Assembly (NCBI GenBank): GCA_018609665.1
Contig: JAHENN010000102.1
Location: 1-15,253, forward strand
Source of the DNA: Haloarculaceae archaeon
GTDB taxonomy: Archaea; Halobacteriota; Halobacteria; Halobacteriales; Haloarculaceae
Length of the DNA: 15,253 nucleotides
Direction: 5' to 3'
A model generated the notes under the pieces. It had not been told where the DNA came from, did not search any database, and was given only the letters and a program-made list of their open reading frames with translations. Made by a program: the position numbers and the translations under genes. This document shows, piece by piece, positions 4,476 through 11,459 of the stretch (position 1 is its first letter; each line of letters opens with the position of its first letter).

Positions 4476-7163
4476 ATGACACTGCACACCCGCGACGTCG
4501 AGCGCGACGTCGACGAGCTGAGCTCGCTGCTCGGCGAGGTGCTGGCCGAGCAGGCGTCGTCGTCGGCGCTGGAGACCGTCGAGACGCTCCGGACCAGCGC
4601 CATCGACTACCGCCGCGGCGAGGCGGACTCGCGGGCGCCGCTGCGGGCCGAACTGGCCGGGCTGGAGCCGGAAACGCGGGAGGTCGTCGCCCGGGCGTTC
4701 GCGACCTACTTCGAGCTACGGAACGTCGCCGAGGAACGCGAGCGGGTCCGGGCGGTCCGGGAGGGTAGGCAGGCGGGGACGCTGGCCGACAGCGTCGCCG
4801 ACGCCGTCGAGCGGCTGGCCGCCGCCGGCGCCGACGCCGCGACCGTCCGGCAGGTGCTCGACGACGTCCTCATCGAGCCGACGTTCACCGCCCACCCGAC
4901 GGAGGCCCGCCGCAAGACGGTGAAGGCGAAGCTCCGGTCGGTCGGCGAGCAGATACAGGCCCTCGACGAGCGGCGGCTCACCGACCGCGAGCGCCGGCGG
5001 ATCGAGCGGGACCTCGAGGCGGAGGTGACGAGCCTCTGGCAGACCCCGCAGATACGGGACCGGCGGCCGGAGGTGACCGACGAGGCGCTGAACGTCCAGT
5101 GGTACCTCGAGAACACGCTGTTCGACGTCGTCGGGGACGTCTACGACGAACTGGAGGCGGCGCTGTCGGAACATTACCCGGACGTCGAGGTGCCGAAGCT
5201 GTTCGAGTTCCGCTCGTGGGCCGGCAGCGACCGCGACGGCAACCCCTACGTGACGCCGGAGGTGACGACCGAGACGCTGCGGCGCCAGCGGGCGGCCGTC
5301 CTCGAGCGGTACCGCGAGGAGTGCAAGCGGCTGTCCGGCGTTCTGAGCCAGGACGACCGGACGCTGTCGACCGGCGGCCCGTTCGACGAGCGGCTGGCCG
5401 CCGACGAACGGCGGCTGCCGGAGGTCGCCGAGACCGTCGCCGAGCGGTACCCCGACGAGCCGTACCGCCAGAAGCTGAAGCTGATGCGCGAGCGGCTCGA
5501 GCGCGTCGACGACGTCCGGCCGGGCGGCTACGACGACGCCGACGAGCTGCTGGCCGACGTCGAGGCCATCGCCGCGAGCCTCCGGGCCAACGGCGCCGAG
5601 GTCATCGCCGACTCGCAGGTCGACCCCCTCGCCCGCCGCGTCGACACCTTCGGCTTCAGCTTCGCCAACCTCGACCTGCGGGACCACCGGCAGAACCACA
5701 CCGAGACGGTCGCGGCCGTCCTCGGGGCCGAGGGCGTCGACTACGCCGAGATGGACGAGTCCGAGCGCGTCGAGACGCTCACCGAGGCCATCCTCCAGCC
5801 GGAGCCGGTCGTCGACGTCGGCGACCGCTCGGGTCACGGGGAGACGCCGGCGCGGGTGCTGCGACGGTTCGAGGCCCTCGCGGAGTGGCAGCGGGAGCAC
5901 GGCGTCGACGCCGTCGACACCTACTGCATCTCGATGACCGAGGAGCCGAGCCACGTCCTGGAGGTGCTGTTCCTCGCCGACCAGGCCGGCGTCGTCGACC
6001 TGCCGGGCCACTGCGGGCTCGACGTCGTCCCGCTTCTGGAGACCAAGTCCGCGCTGTCCGGCGCCCGCCGCATCATGGGAACGCTGTTCGAGAACGACGC
6101 CTACGCGGCCGCACTCGCGGCCCGCGGCGACGTCCAGGAGGTGATGATCGGCTACTCCGACTCCAACAAGGAGAACGGCTTCCTGGCGGCCAACTGGTCG
6201 CTGTTCCGCAACCAGAAGCGGCTGGCCGCCATCACCGACGACTTCGACGTGGAGCTGCGGCTGTTCCACGGCCGCGGCGGCTCCATCTCCCGCGGCGGCG
6301 GCTCGATGAACGAGGCGCTTCTGGCGCTGCCGACCGAGACGGTGACCGGCCAGGTGAAGTTCACCGAACAGGGCGAGGCCATCGCCGAGAAGTACGCCAA
6401 CCCGACCATCGCCCGGCGGAACCTCGAGCAGATGCTGAACGCACAGCTGCGGGCCCGCTACCGCGCGCTGACCGACGGCGACGACGGCCCGCCGCCCGGC
6501 AGCGACGACGCCATGGAGACGGCCGCGGCGGCCGCCCGCGAGGCCTACCGCGGGCTGCTGGACGCCGACGGCTTCGTCGCCTACTTCGAGGAGGCGACGC
6601 CGATCCGGGTCATCGAGGGGCTGAACCTCGGCTCCCGGCCGGCCTCCCGCTCCGGCGAGCGGTCGGTCGAGGACCTCCGGGCCATCCCGTGGGTGTTCGC
6701 CTGGACGCAGGCCCGCTGTATCATCCCGGGCTGGTACGGCCTCGGCGCCGGCCTGGAGGCGTACCTCGAGTCGGGGGGCGACCGCGAGACCCTGCGGCGA
6801 TACTACGAGGAGTGGCCGTTCTTCCGGACGACGATCGACAACGCCGCGCTGTCGCTGGCCCGGACCGACCTCGAAATCGCCGCCGAGTACGCCGACCTGG
6901 CGGCCAACCGCGAGGCGTTCTTCCCCCGCATCGAGCGCGAGTACGAGCGGGCCGTCGACGTCGTCACCGACGTCACCGGCCGCGACCGCCTGCCGGCCAA
7001 GGGGTGGGTCGCCGACAACCTCGAGCGCCGGAACCCGTACGTCGACCCGCTGAACCTGCTGCAGGCCCGGCTGCTCGACAAGGACGCCCCCACCGACCGC
7101 GAGGACCGGACGCTCCGGCTGACGGTGAAGGGCATCGCCGCCGGGATGAAGTCGACCGGGTAG
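4476..7163 (+). CDS. ppc: Phosphoenolpyruvate carboxylase (bacterial type)
   Basis: This 895-residue enzyme carboxylates phosphoenolpyruvate with bicarbonate to oxaloacetate, replenishing the citrate cycle. Its length and motifs are those of the bacterial/plant PEPC family, not the ~500-residue archaeal type. The catalytic-histidine motif FTAHPTEARRKT has His140, SDRDGNP lies near 250, GYSDSNKENGF at 559-569 carries Lys565, and FHGRGGSISRGGG begins at 597. The C-terminal part has WVFAWTQARCIIPGWYGLG and NPYVDPLNLLQ. Two positions that bind the inhibitor aspartate in the E. coli enzyme look changed: the Lys773 equivalent is Arg796 and the C-terminal Asn881 equivalent is Ser893 (GMKSTG instead of GMRNTG), by alignment from memory. 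The Arg of the GRGGS motif and the Arg of RNPY are retained. The gene has its own TATA element and a perfect operator palindrome, so sugar-dependent control is inferred. Confidence 0.96.
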   Translation: MTLHTRDVERDVDELSSLLGEVLAEQASSSALETVETLRTSAIDYRRGEADSRAPLRAELAGLEPETREVVARAFATYFELRNVAEERERVRAVREGRQAGTLADSVADAVERLAAAGADAATVRQVLDDVLIEPTFTAHPTEARRKTVKAKLRSVGEQIQALDERRLTDRERRRIERDLEAEVTSLWQTPQIRDRRPEVTDEALNVQWYLENTLFDVVGDVYDELEAALSEHYPDVEVPKLFEFRSWAGSDRDGNPYVTPEVTTETLRRQRAAVLERYREECKRLSGVLSQDDRTLSTGGPFDERLAADERRLPEVAETVAERYPDEPYRQKLKLMRERLERVDDVRPGGYDDADELLADVEAIAASLRANGAEVIADSQVDPLARRVDTFGFSFANLDLRDHRQNHTETVAAVLGAEGVDYAEMDESERVETLTEAILQPEPVVDVGDRSGHGETPARVLRRFEALAEWQREHGVDAVDTYCISMTEEPSHVLEVLFLADQAGVVDLPGHCGLDVVPLLETKSALSGARRIMGTLFENDAYAAALAARGDVQEVMIGYSDSNKENGFLAANWSLFRNQKRLAAITDDFDVELRLFHGRGGSISRGGGSMNEALLALPTETVTGQVKFTEQGEAIAEKYANPTIARRNLEQMLNAQLRARYRALTDGDDGPPPGSDDAMETAAAAAREAYRGLLDADGFVAYFEEATPIRVIEGLNLGSRPASRSGERSVEDLRAIPWVFAWTQARCIIPGWYGLGAGLEAYLESGGDRETLRRYYEEWPFFRTTIDNAALSLARTDLEIAAEYADLAANREAFFPRIEREYERAVDVVTDVTGRDRLPAKGWVADNLERRNPYVDPLNLLQARLLDKDAPTDREDRTLRLTVKGIAAGMKSTG

Positions 7164-7165
7164 GT

Positions 7166-7179
7166 ACTCGGAACCGAGT
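7166..7179. promoter_or_regulatory. TrmB-type operator upstream of the stress-protein gene
   Basis: The palindrome ACTCG-GAAC-CGAGT, preceded by T and followed by T, gives TACT-N7-GAGTT, one base from the TACT-N7-GAGTA form reported for Halobacterium TrmB. It begins just after the ppc stop codon (7161-7163) and ends 8 bp before the TATA-like element of the next gene. Confidence 0.7.
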
Positions 7180-7187
7180 TAACCGCT

Positions 7188-7197
7188 GGTTTTAATC
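7188..7197 (+). promoter_or_regulatory. TATA-like element of the stress-protein gene
   Basis: GGTTTTAATC is centred about 28 bp before the ATG at 7221, consistent with a leaderless transcript. The T-run could also help terminate ppc transcription. An inverted repeat (CGGGC at 7202-7206, GCCCG at 7212-7216) lies between this element and the start codon. Confidence 0.55.
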
Positions 7198-7220
7198 CGC
7201 GCGGGCCGAAAGCCCGGGGT

Positions 7221-7682
7221 ATGAGCCTCGAGACGGTGCTCCTGGCGGTCGGCGAGCGCGACAAGGGTCGAACCGACCGGCTTGCGGCGACGGCGGCCGA
7301 CGTCGCGAGCCCCGCGGACGCGACCGTGGCACTGGGCCACGTCTTCACCACCGAGGAGTACGACGAGGCGCGGTCGGACCTCGACTTCGACCGGAAAAGC
7401 GAGGTGACGCCCGACGAGGTGGCGAAGCGCTACGTCACCATCCGGGCGCTGGGCGACGCCCTCGAGGCGGCGGGCGTCGAGTTCGGCTGGCACGGCCGCC
7501 TCGCCGACGACGAGGACGACGAGGGGGAGGTCGTCGTCGCTCTCGCCGAGGAGCTGGACGCCGACATGGTCGTCATCGGCGGCCGGAAGCGCTCGCCGGC
7601 CGGCAAGGCGGTCTTCGGGTCGACCGCCCAGGACATCCTGCTCGAGGCGCCGTGTCCGGTCACCTTCGTCCGCGGGGAGTGA
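7221..7682 (+). CDS. Universal stress protein (UspA family)
   Basis: This is a single-domain UspA-family protein of 153 residues, the usual length. The N-terminus ETVLLAVGE is the family's first beta strand, DADMVVIGG is the strand before the nucleotide loop, and the C-terminus PCPVTFVR is the last strand. The loop runs from Gly120 to Gly133-Ser134, but the usual second glycine of the G-x2-G-x9-GS signature is Lys123, so ATP binding should not be assumed. The family acts in the cytoplasm in stress responses and metabolite-linked signalling; the partner here is unknown. The upstream palindrome at 7166-7179 suggests expression follows sugar status rather than general stress. The gene converges on a minus-strand membrane protein gene, with only 7 bp between the two stops. 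Confidence 0.9.
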   Translation: MSLETVLLAVGERDKGRTDRLAATAADVASPADATVALGHVFTTEEYDEARSDLDFDRKSEVTPDEVAKRYVTIRALGDALEAAGVEFGWHGRLADDEDDEGEVVVALAEELDADMVVIGGRKRSPAGKAVFGSTAQDILLEAPCPVTFVRGE

Positions 7683-7689
7683 CGAGGGG

Positions 7690-7956
7690 CTACGGCTCCC
7701 GGCGCCTGGCGATGCGGCCGGTGTACACGCCGGCGAGTACCAGCATGACGATCAGCGCCGCCAGCGTCACGACCTGCGGCACGTCGCCGTTCCGCAGCGC
7801 CAGCAGGAAAAAGGGCGTCACGGCCGCCGCGGCGAGCACGTGGATGCCGGTCACCAGCTGCGACAGCGCGAACGGACCGGGAAGCGGCTCGCCGCCGCCG
7901 GCGGCCGCGACGTCGTCGTACTCCGGGTCGAGGTACTCCTCGGCGTCGTCGTCCAT
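7690..7956 (-). CDS. Small two-helix membrane protein, function unknown
   Basis: This is an 88-residue protein with an acidic, probably cytoplasmic N-terminus (residues 1-20, rich in Asp and Glu), two predicted membrane helices (about 33-54 and 60-80) and a basic tail (RIARRREP). I recognise no enzymatic motif. The ATG at 7956 is preferred; an in-frame GTG at 7980 would add eight residues. No TATA-like element is visible directly upstream, and the gene starts 46 bp after the stop of the ROK kinase gene on the same strand, so the two probably form one transcript. A helper role for the kinase or an unrelated membrane role is equally possible. Confidence 0.7.
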   Translation of the reverse strand: MDDDAEEYLDPEYDDVAAAGGGEPLPGPFALSQLVTGIHVLAAAAVTPFFLLALRNGDVPQVVTLAALIVMLVLAGVYTGRIARRREP

Positions 7957-8002
7957 ACGCCGCCTCGGGTCGCCGTCCACCTGAGCCTGACGCCTGCGGC
8001 CG

Positions 8003-8968
8003 TCACCGGCGGAGCCGCCGCCGGTCGCCGGTGCCGCTGGTCATCGCGCTGGCGAGGGCGCCCCGCAGCACCACGTCGTCGCCGAGCGTCGTGAGCCGTA
8101 TCTCCGGGACGTTCGAGAACACCCGCTCGGGGACCCGCTCGCGGAGTTCGTCCAGCACGGCCTCGGGGTTGCCGGTCGCGACCGCGCCGCCGACGTAGAC
8201 GACGATGGGGGCGTAGGCGTCGACGAGCGTCGCGACCCCGAGGGCGTTCCACTCGGCGACCCGCTCGAGGACGCGGTCGGCGAGGGGGTCGCCCCCGGCG
8301 GCCGCGAAGACGTCGGCCGCCGAAAACTCCGGCGACGACAGCGGCAGCGCCGTCGGCTCGCCGTCGTGGAGGTGCCGGGCGTACCGGGGGATGGACGACC
8401 CCGAGCAGTACGCCTCCCAGTGGCCGCGGCCGCCGCAGCCGCAGGTCATGGCGCCGTCGGGGTCGAGGGTGACGTGGCCGAGTTCGCCGGCGTTGCCGTC
8501 CCACCCCGACAGGACGTTGCCGTCGACGCAGACGCCGGCGCCGATGCCCGAGGAGATGGTGAGGTAGGCCATGTCGTCGGGGTTGCGCTCGGCGTGGAAC
8601 CGCTCGCCGATGACGCCGGCGGCGGTGTCGTTGTGGAGGTAGACCGGGCCGTCGACGAGCTCCTCCAGCGGCCCGGTCAGCGGGATGGTACCGACGCCGT
8701 CCGGCAGATTCGCCGGGCCCTCGACGGTGCCGGCCGCGAGGTCCAGCGGGCCGACGGAGCCGACCCCCGCGGCGGCGACCGCCCCGGGGGCGACGCCGGC
8801 CGCCCCGCAGGCCGACCGTACCGCCTCCAGCACCGCCTCGGTGACGGCGATTCCCGACGGTCCCTGCGGCGTCGACCGGCGGTCCCGCCCGAGGACGGTC
8901 CCGTCGCCGTCGCCGACGGCCGCCCGGACGTTCGTCGCCCCGAGGTCGACCCCCGCGTAGTGTGCCAT
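8003..8968 (-). CDS. ROK-family sugar kinase (glucokinase-like)
   Basis: This 321-residue ROK-family protein is likely a cytoplasmic ATP-dependent hexose kinase. The N-terminal phosphate-binding motif GVDLGATNVRAAV (6-18) has Asp8. Asn113-Asp114 supply the sugar-binding and catalytic-base positions, SSGIGAG (139-145) is the second ATP motif, and Glu162 and His165 fit the sugar and zinc site. The zinc motif is CGCGGRGHWE (176-185): the two CxC cysteines are present, but the usual third cysteine is His183. No DNA-binding domain is present, so this is a kinase-type rather than repressor-type ROK. The ATG at 8968 has a TTAA element about 28 bp upstream. Glucokinase is plausible in a sugar-handling neighbourhood, but haloarchaea normally oxidise glucose before phosphorylation, so another hexose or amino sugar is possible. 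Confidence 0.86.
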   Translation of the reverse strand: MAHYAGVDLGATNVRAAVGDGDGTVLGRDRRSTPQGPSGIAVTEAVLEAVRSACGAAGVAPGAVAAAGVGSVGPLDLAAGTVEGPANLPDGVGTIPLTGPLEELVDGPVYLHNDTAAGVIGERFHAERNPDDMAYLTISSGIGAGVCVDGNVLSGWDGNAGELGHVTLDPDGAMTCGCGGRGHWEAYCSGSSIPRYARHLHDGEPTALPLSSPEFSAADVFAAAGGDPLADRVLERVAEWNALGVATLVDAYAPIVVYVGGAVATGNPEAVLDELRERVPERVFSNVPEIRLTTLGDDVVLRGALASAMTSGTGDRRRLRR

Positions 8969-8992
8969 CGGCCGAAGGAGGGGGGCGCTCGG

Positions 8993-9000
8993 ACTTAACC
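8993..9000 (-). promoter_or_regulatory. TATA-like element of the ROK kinase gene
   Basis: GGTTAAGT on the minus strand is centred about 28 bp before the ATG at 8968. It fits a leaderless start for the kinase and the small membrane protein downstream. No sugar-regulon palindrome is visible in the 97-bp divergent region. Confidence 0.45.
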
Positions 9001-9035
9001 GGTCTGGATTGCGTCCGGGGCGGCCCGACCACGAG

Positions 9036-9043
9036 CATATGTA
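9036..9043 (+). promoter_or_regulatory. TATA-like element of the aldo/keto reductase gene
   Basis: The CATATGTA patch is centred about 27 bp before the ATG at 9066. It contains an in-frame ATG (9039) that is unlikely to be the start for that reason. Confidence 0.5.
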
Positions 9044-9065
9044 CCTCGCGGAACCATCGTCGGCC

Positions 9066-10046
9066 ATGGAGTACACGCGACTCGGGTCGACCGGCCTGGA
9101 GGTGTCGAAGCTCTGTCTCGGCTGCATGAACTTCGGCGACGGGGAGCCGTGGATGGTCGGCGACCGCGAGGCGAGCCTCGGTATCATCCACCGCGCGCTG
9201 GACGGCGGCATCAACTTCCTCGATACGGCCAACATCTACTCCGACGGCGAGTCCGAGGAGATCGTCGGCGAGGCGATCGAGAGCCGCCGCCGGGACGAGC
9301 TCGTCGTCGCGACGAAGGTGTACTGGGACATGCACGACGGCCCCAACGGCAGCGGCCTCTCCCGGAAGCACATCATCGACCAGGCGTACGCCAGCCTCGA
9401 CCGCCTCGGCGTCGACTACATCGACCTCTACCAGATCCACCGGTTCGACGAGGAGACGCCGGTCGAGGAGACGCTGTCGGCGCTGACCCACCTCGTCGAC
9501 GAGGGCGTCGTCCGGTACGTCGGCGCCTCAACCATGACGGCCTACGAGTTCACGAAGCTGCTGTACACCGCCGACGCCGAGGGGTACGAGCGGTTCGTCT
9601 CGATGCAGCCGGAGTACAACGCCGTCGACCGCCACGAGGAGGCGAACGTCCTGCCGGTCTGTGCCGGCGAGGACGTCGGCGTCATTCCGTGGTCGCCGCT
9701 GGCCGGCGGCTTCCTCACCGGCAAGTACGACCCCGACGGCGAGGTGCCGGAGGGGACGCGGGCGGCCGACGACGACTACACCCGCCAGCGGTTCACCGAG
9801 GAGAACTGGACGGTGCTGTCGGAGCTGCAGGCCGTCGCCGAGGAGCTGGACGCCTCGGTGGCGCAGGTGGCGCTGGCGTGGCTGCTGGAGCAGCCGACCG
9901 TCGACGCGCCCATCATCGGCCCGCGGACCGAGGCCCACCTCGACGACGCGCTGGGGGCCGTCGATCTCTCGCTGTCGGAGTCGGCCGTCGAGCGCATCGC
10001 GGCGCCGAAGACGCCCCGCTGGCCCGCTCCCGGGAAGGACACCTGA
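9066..10046 (+). CDS. Aldo/keto reductase
   Basis: This 326-residue NAD(P)H-dependent oxidoreductase belongs to the aldo/keto reductase superfamily, in the branch with YajO/potassium-channel-beta-subunit-like proteins. The catalytic tetrad is complete: Asp53 and Tyr58 (in FLDTANIYSDG), Lys84 (VVATKV) and His125 (YQIHRFD). Conserved later segments include WSPLAGGFLTGKY and, for the cofactor, IIGPRTEAHLDDAL near the C-terminus. The ATG at 9066 was chosen because MEYTRLGSTGLEVS is the normal family N-terminus and a TATA-like patch lies 27 bp upstream; ATG 9039 and TTG 9009 would be longer. It is divergent from the ROK kinase, so sugar aldehydes or ketones are possible substrates, but the family is too broad to say. 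Its stop lies 8 bp from the convergent next gene. Confidence 0.92.
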   Translation: MEYTRLGSTGLEVSKLCLGCMNFGDGEPWMVGDREASLGIIHRALDGGINFLDTANIYSDGESEEIVGEAIESRRRDELVVATKVYWDMHDGPNGSGLSRKHIIDQAYASLDRLGVDYIDLYQIHRFDEETPVEETLSALTHLVDEGVVRYVGASTMTAYEFTKLLYTADAEGYERFVSMQPEYNAVDRHEEANVLPVCAGEDVGVIPWSPLAGGFLTGKYDPDGEVPEGTRAADDDYTRQRFTEENWTVLSELQAVAEELDASVAQVALAWLLEQPTVDAPIIGPRTEAHLDDALGAVDLSLSESAVERIAAPKTPRWPAPGKDT

Positions 10047-10054
10047 CCGCGCGG

Positions 10055-10858
10055 TCACTCCCCGCGGGGGAACTCGAAGACGACGGCGTCGCAGCCCTCG
10101 CAGGCCAGCACCGACCGCTCGGGGTGGCCGTGGACGCTCCCGGGGCCGCCACAGCAGTTCCGGAGCGTCGTCTCGACGACGTCGCCCCCGCAGGCCGGGC
10201 AGTCCCGGAGGAACGTCCGCAGCGGCCCGGCGGCCGCCGCCCGGAGGCCGGCCGGAAGCTCCCGGTCGGCGAGCGTCTCGACGGCCGCCGTCTCGGCGAC
10301 GGCGACGGCGCGGCTCAGCCAGACGTCCCGGTCGCCGGCCACCAGCACCCGGCCGTCGTGGAACGCCCCCTCGGCCGGACCGGGGGCGGCCGCGGCGGCC
10401 CGCGACGCGAGCCGCTCGCCGGACAGCTCCCGGAGCGTCGCGGTGCGGTCCTCCCAGGCGGTCCGGAACGACGGCTCGAGCCGGAGCCGGTCGTCGTTGG
10501 CCTCGAGAGTCCCCGCCTCGACGAGGGCGGCGGTCATCGCCTCGGGGTCGACGTCGCCGGCCAGCGAGTCCGAGCCGACGCCGTCAGGCGATTCGTGGCC
10601 GAAGTCGACCGGCAGCGGCTCGACGAGCGGCGGCGCGAACCGGGGGGTACCGGGGACGACGTACCCCCGGAGCCGCACGAGCAGACAGCCGGCGGCGACG
10701 ACCGCTCCGCCGGCGGTGCGGTCCCGTCGGGAGACCGCGAGCCCGGCGACCGCGACGATCACGAGGTTGACGACCGTGCACGGCCAGCAGCGGTTCTCGC
10801 CGGTGTAAGCTGGCTCCCGGAGCCGGTCGAGGGACCGGCGCAGCGACGTCGGGTCCAT
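10055..10858 (-). CDS. Haloarchaeal membrane protein with C-terminal CxxC clusters
   Basis: The 267-residue protein resembles a conserved haloarchaeal hypothetical family, recalled from memory; no function is known to me. The N-terminus has TGENRCWPCTVVN (Cys24 and Cys27) directly before two hydrophobic segments (about 28-43 and 47-63). A long middle region carries no clear motif. The C-terminus has three cysteine clusters: CPAC (220-223), CC (235-236) and CEGC (253-256), which look like a zinc-ribbon pair. The layout suggests a membrane-tethered protein with a cytoplasmic or surface metal-binding domain, perhaps binding protein, nucleic acid or metal. The start at 10858 is supported by a TATA-like element about 28 bp upstream. 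It is convergent with the aldo/keto reductase. Confidence 0.75.
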   Translation of the reverse strand: MDPTSLRRSLDRLREPAYTGENRCWPCTVVNLVIVAVAGLAVSRRDRTAGGAVVAAGCLLVRLRGYVVPGTPRFAPPLVEPLPVDFGHESPDGVGSDSLAGDVDPEAMTAALVEAGTLEANDDRLRLEPSFRTAWEDRTATLRELSGERLASRAAAAAPGPAEGAFHDGRVLVAGDRDVWLSRAVAVAETAAVETLADRELPAGLRAAAAGPLRTFLRDCPACGGDVVETTLRNCCGGPGSVHGHPERSVLACEGCDAVVFEFPRGE

Positions 10859-10882
10859 CGAATCGAACGGCGTGCCGACGGG

Positions 10883-10892
10883 AGATAAATCG
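10883..10892 (-). promoter_or_regulatory. TATA-like element of the CxxC-cluster protein gene
   Basis: On the minus strand CGATTTATCT lies about 28 bp before the ATG at 10858, fitting a leaderless transcript. It sits in the 42-bp gap after the stop of the upstream minus-strand gene. Confidence 0.5.
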
Positions 10893-10900
10893 TCGGCCGG

Positions 10901-11338
10901 TCAGACCCGGCGGGCCGGCCGCTTGAGCGGGTCGCCGTGGACGGCCCGGTAGACGGACGGAAACGCCGCGAGCCCGGCGACCTGGACGACGGCGCCCAGC
11001 AGCGTGAGCCACCAGGAGTCGAGGGTGACGACGACGAGCGCGACGCCCATCGAGGCCGCAAAGAAGAGCACGCTGAAGTAGCCGACCCGCAGCGGCATCG
11101 AGGACAGCTCCGAACGGCGCGGCCAGGCGCCGGTGTCGACGCTCCCGCCCCGGAACGCCGCGATGGCCACCGAGCCCGCGCCGATGGCGAACAGCCCCGA
11201 CAGCGAGGCGGCGTCGGGGTAGAGCTGCTGGAGGAAGACGACCACGGCGAACGCCGGCGTGGAGAGAAACGACAGCTCCATGCCGCCGAAGAAGACCCGC
11301 TCGAGCCACTGCAGCAGTCCGCGCTCGGAGTCGCTCAT
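10901..11338 (-). CDS. Four-helix membrane protein, function unknown
   Basis: This is a 145-residue integral membrane protein with four hydrophobic helices (about 19-40, 45-63, 83-104 and 108-128), a short acidic N-terminus and a basic C-terminal tail (about 131-145). There is no signal peptide and no catalytic or ligand-binding motif that I recognise. The ATG at 11338 (MSDSERG) is preferred; an in-frame ATG at 11371 would add a GC-rich stretch without hydrophobic or conserved features. No convincing TATA element is seen in front of it. The gene is divergent from the sugar transporter operon, with about 150 bp between the two starts. It precedes the CxxC-cluster protein gene by 42 bp, but that gene seems to have its own promoter. 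Confidence 0.72.
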   Translation of the reverse strand: MSDSERGLLQWLERVFFGGMELSFLSTPAFAVVVFLQQLYPDAASLSGLFAIGAGSVAIAAFRGGSVDTGAWPRRSELSSMPLRVGYFSVLFFAASMGVALVVVTLDSWWLTLLGAVVQVAGLAAFPSVYRAVHGDPLKRPARRV

Positions 11339-11433
11339 TGTGCGTGGTCCGGCGGTGACCGGTCGACCCACTCTTGTGATGCCACGGGCTTAGTTCGTTC
11401 GGCACGGCCAGCAGGATACGCCTCGAAATGATT

Positions 11434-11447
11434 ACTCGAAGCCGAGT
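11434..11447. promoter_or_regulatory. TrmB-type operator upstream of the sugar ABC transporter
   Basis: The palindrome ACTCG-AAGC-CGAGT, preceded by T and followed by T, gives TACT-N7-GAGTT. It lies in an AT-rich patch and ends 12 bp before the TATA element of the binding-protein gene. It matches the ppc and stress-protein sites in arms and spacing. Confidence 0.75.
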
Positions 11448-11459
11448 TGTTCCCCATAT

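Noticed and set aside
4716..6269. 517-codon minus-strand open frame opposite ppc
   Set aside because: It is an antisense shadow of ppc with low-complexity Val/Leu/Arg composition, no promoter and no motif.
5099..7195. 698-codon open frame on the plus strand within ppc
   Set aside because: It is a shifted frame of ppc with an arginine- and glycine-rich composition unlike haloarchaeal proteins; the ppc frame has all catalytic motifs.
7724..7739. TACA-N7-GAGTA, resembling the TrmB element
   Set aside because: It lies inside the coding sequence of the small membrane protein near its 3' end, with no promoter nearby, and the left arm ACACG breaks the palindrome.
7851..9491. 546-codon minus-strand open frame across the ROK and aldo/keto reductase genes
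   Set aside because: It is an Arg/Gly-rich frame-shifted shadow; the true frames carry intact ROK and aldo/keto reductase motifs.
10584..11405. 273-codon minus-strand frame spanning two small genes
   Set aside because: It is arginine-rich and overlaps two better-supported frames with membrane helices and cysteine clusters.
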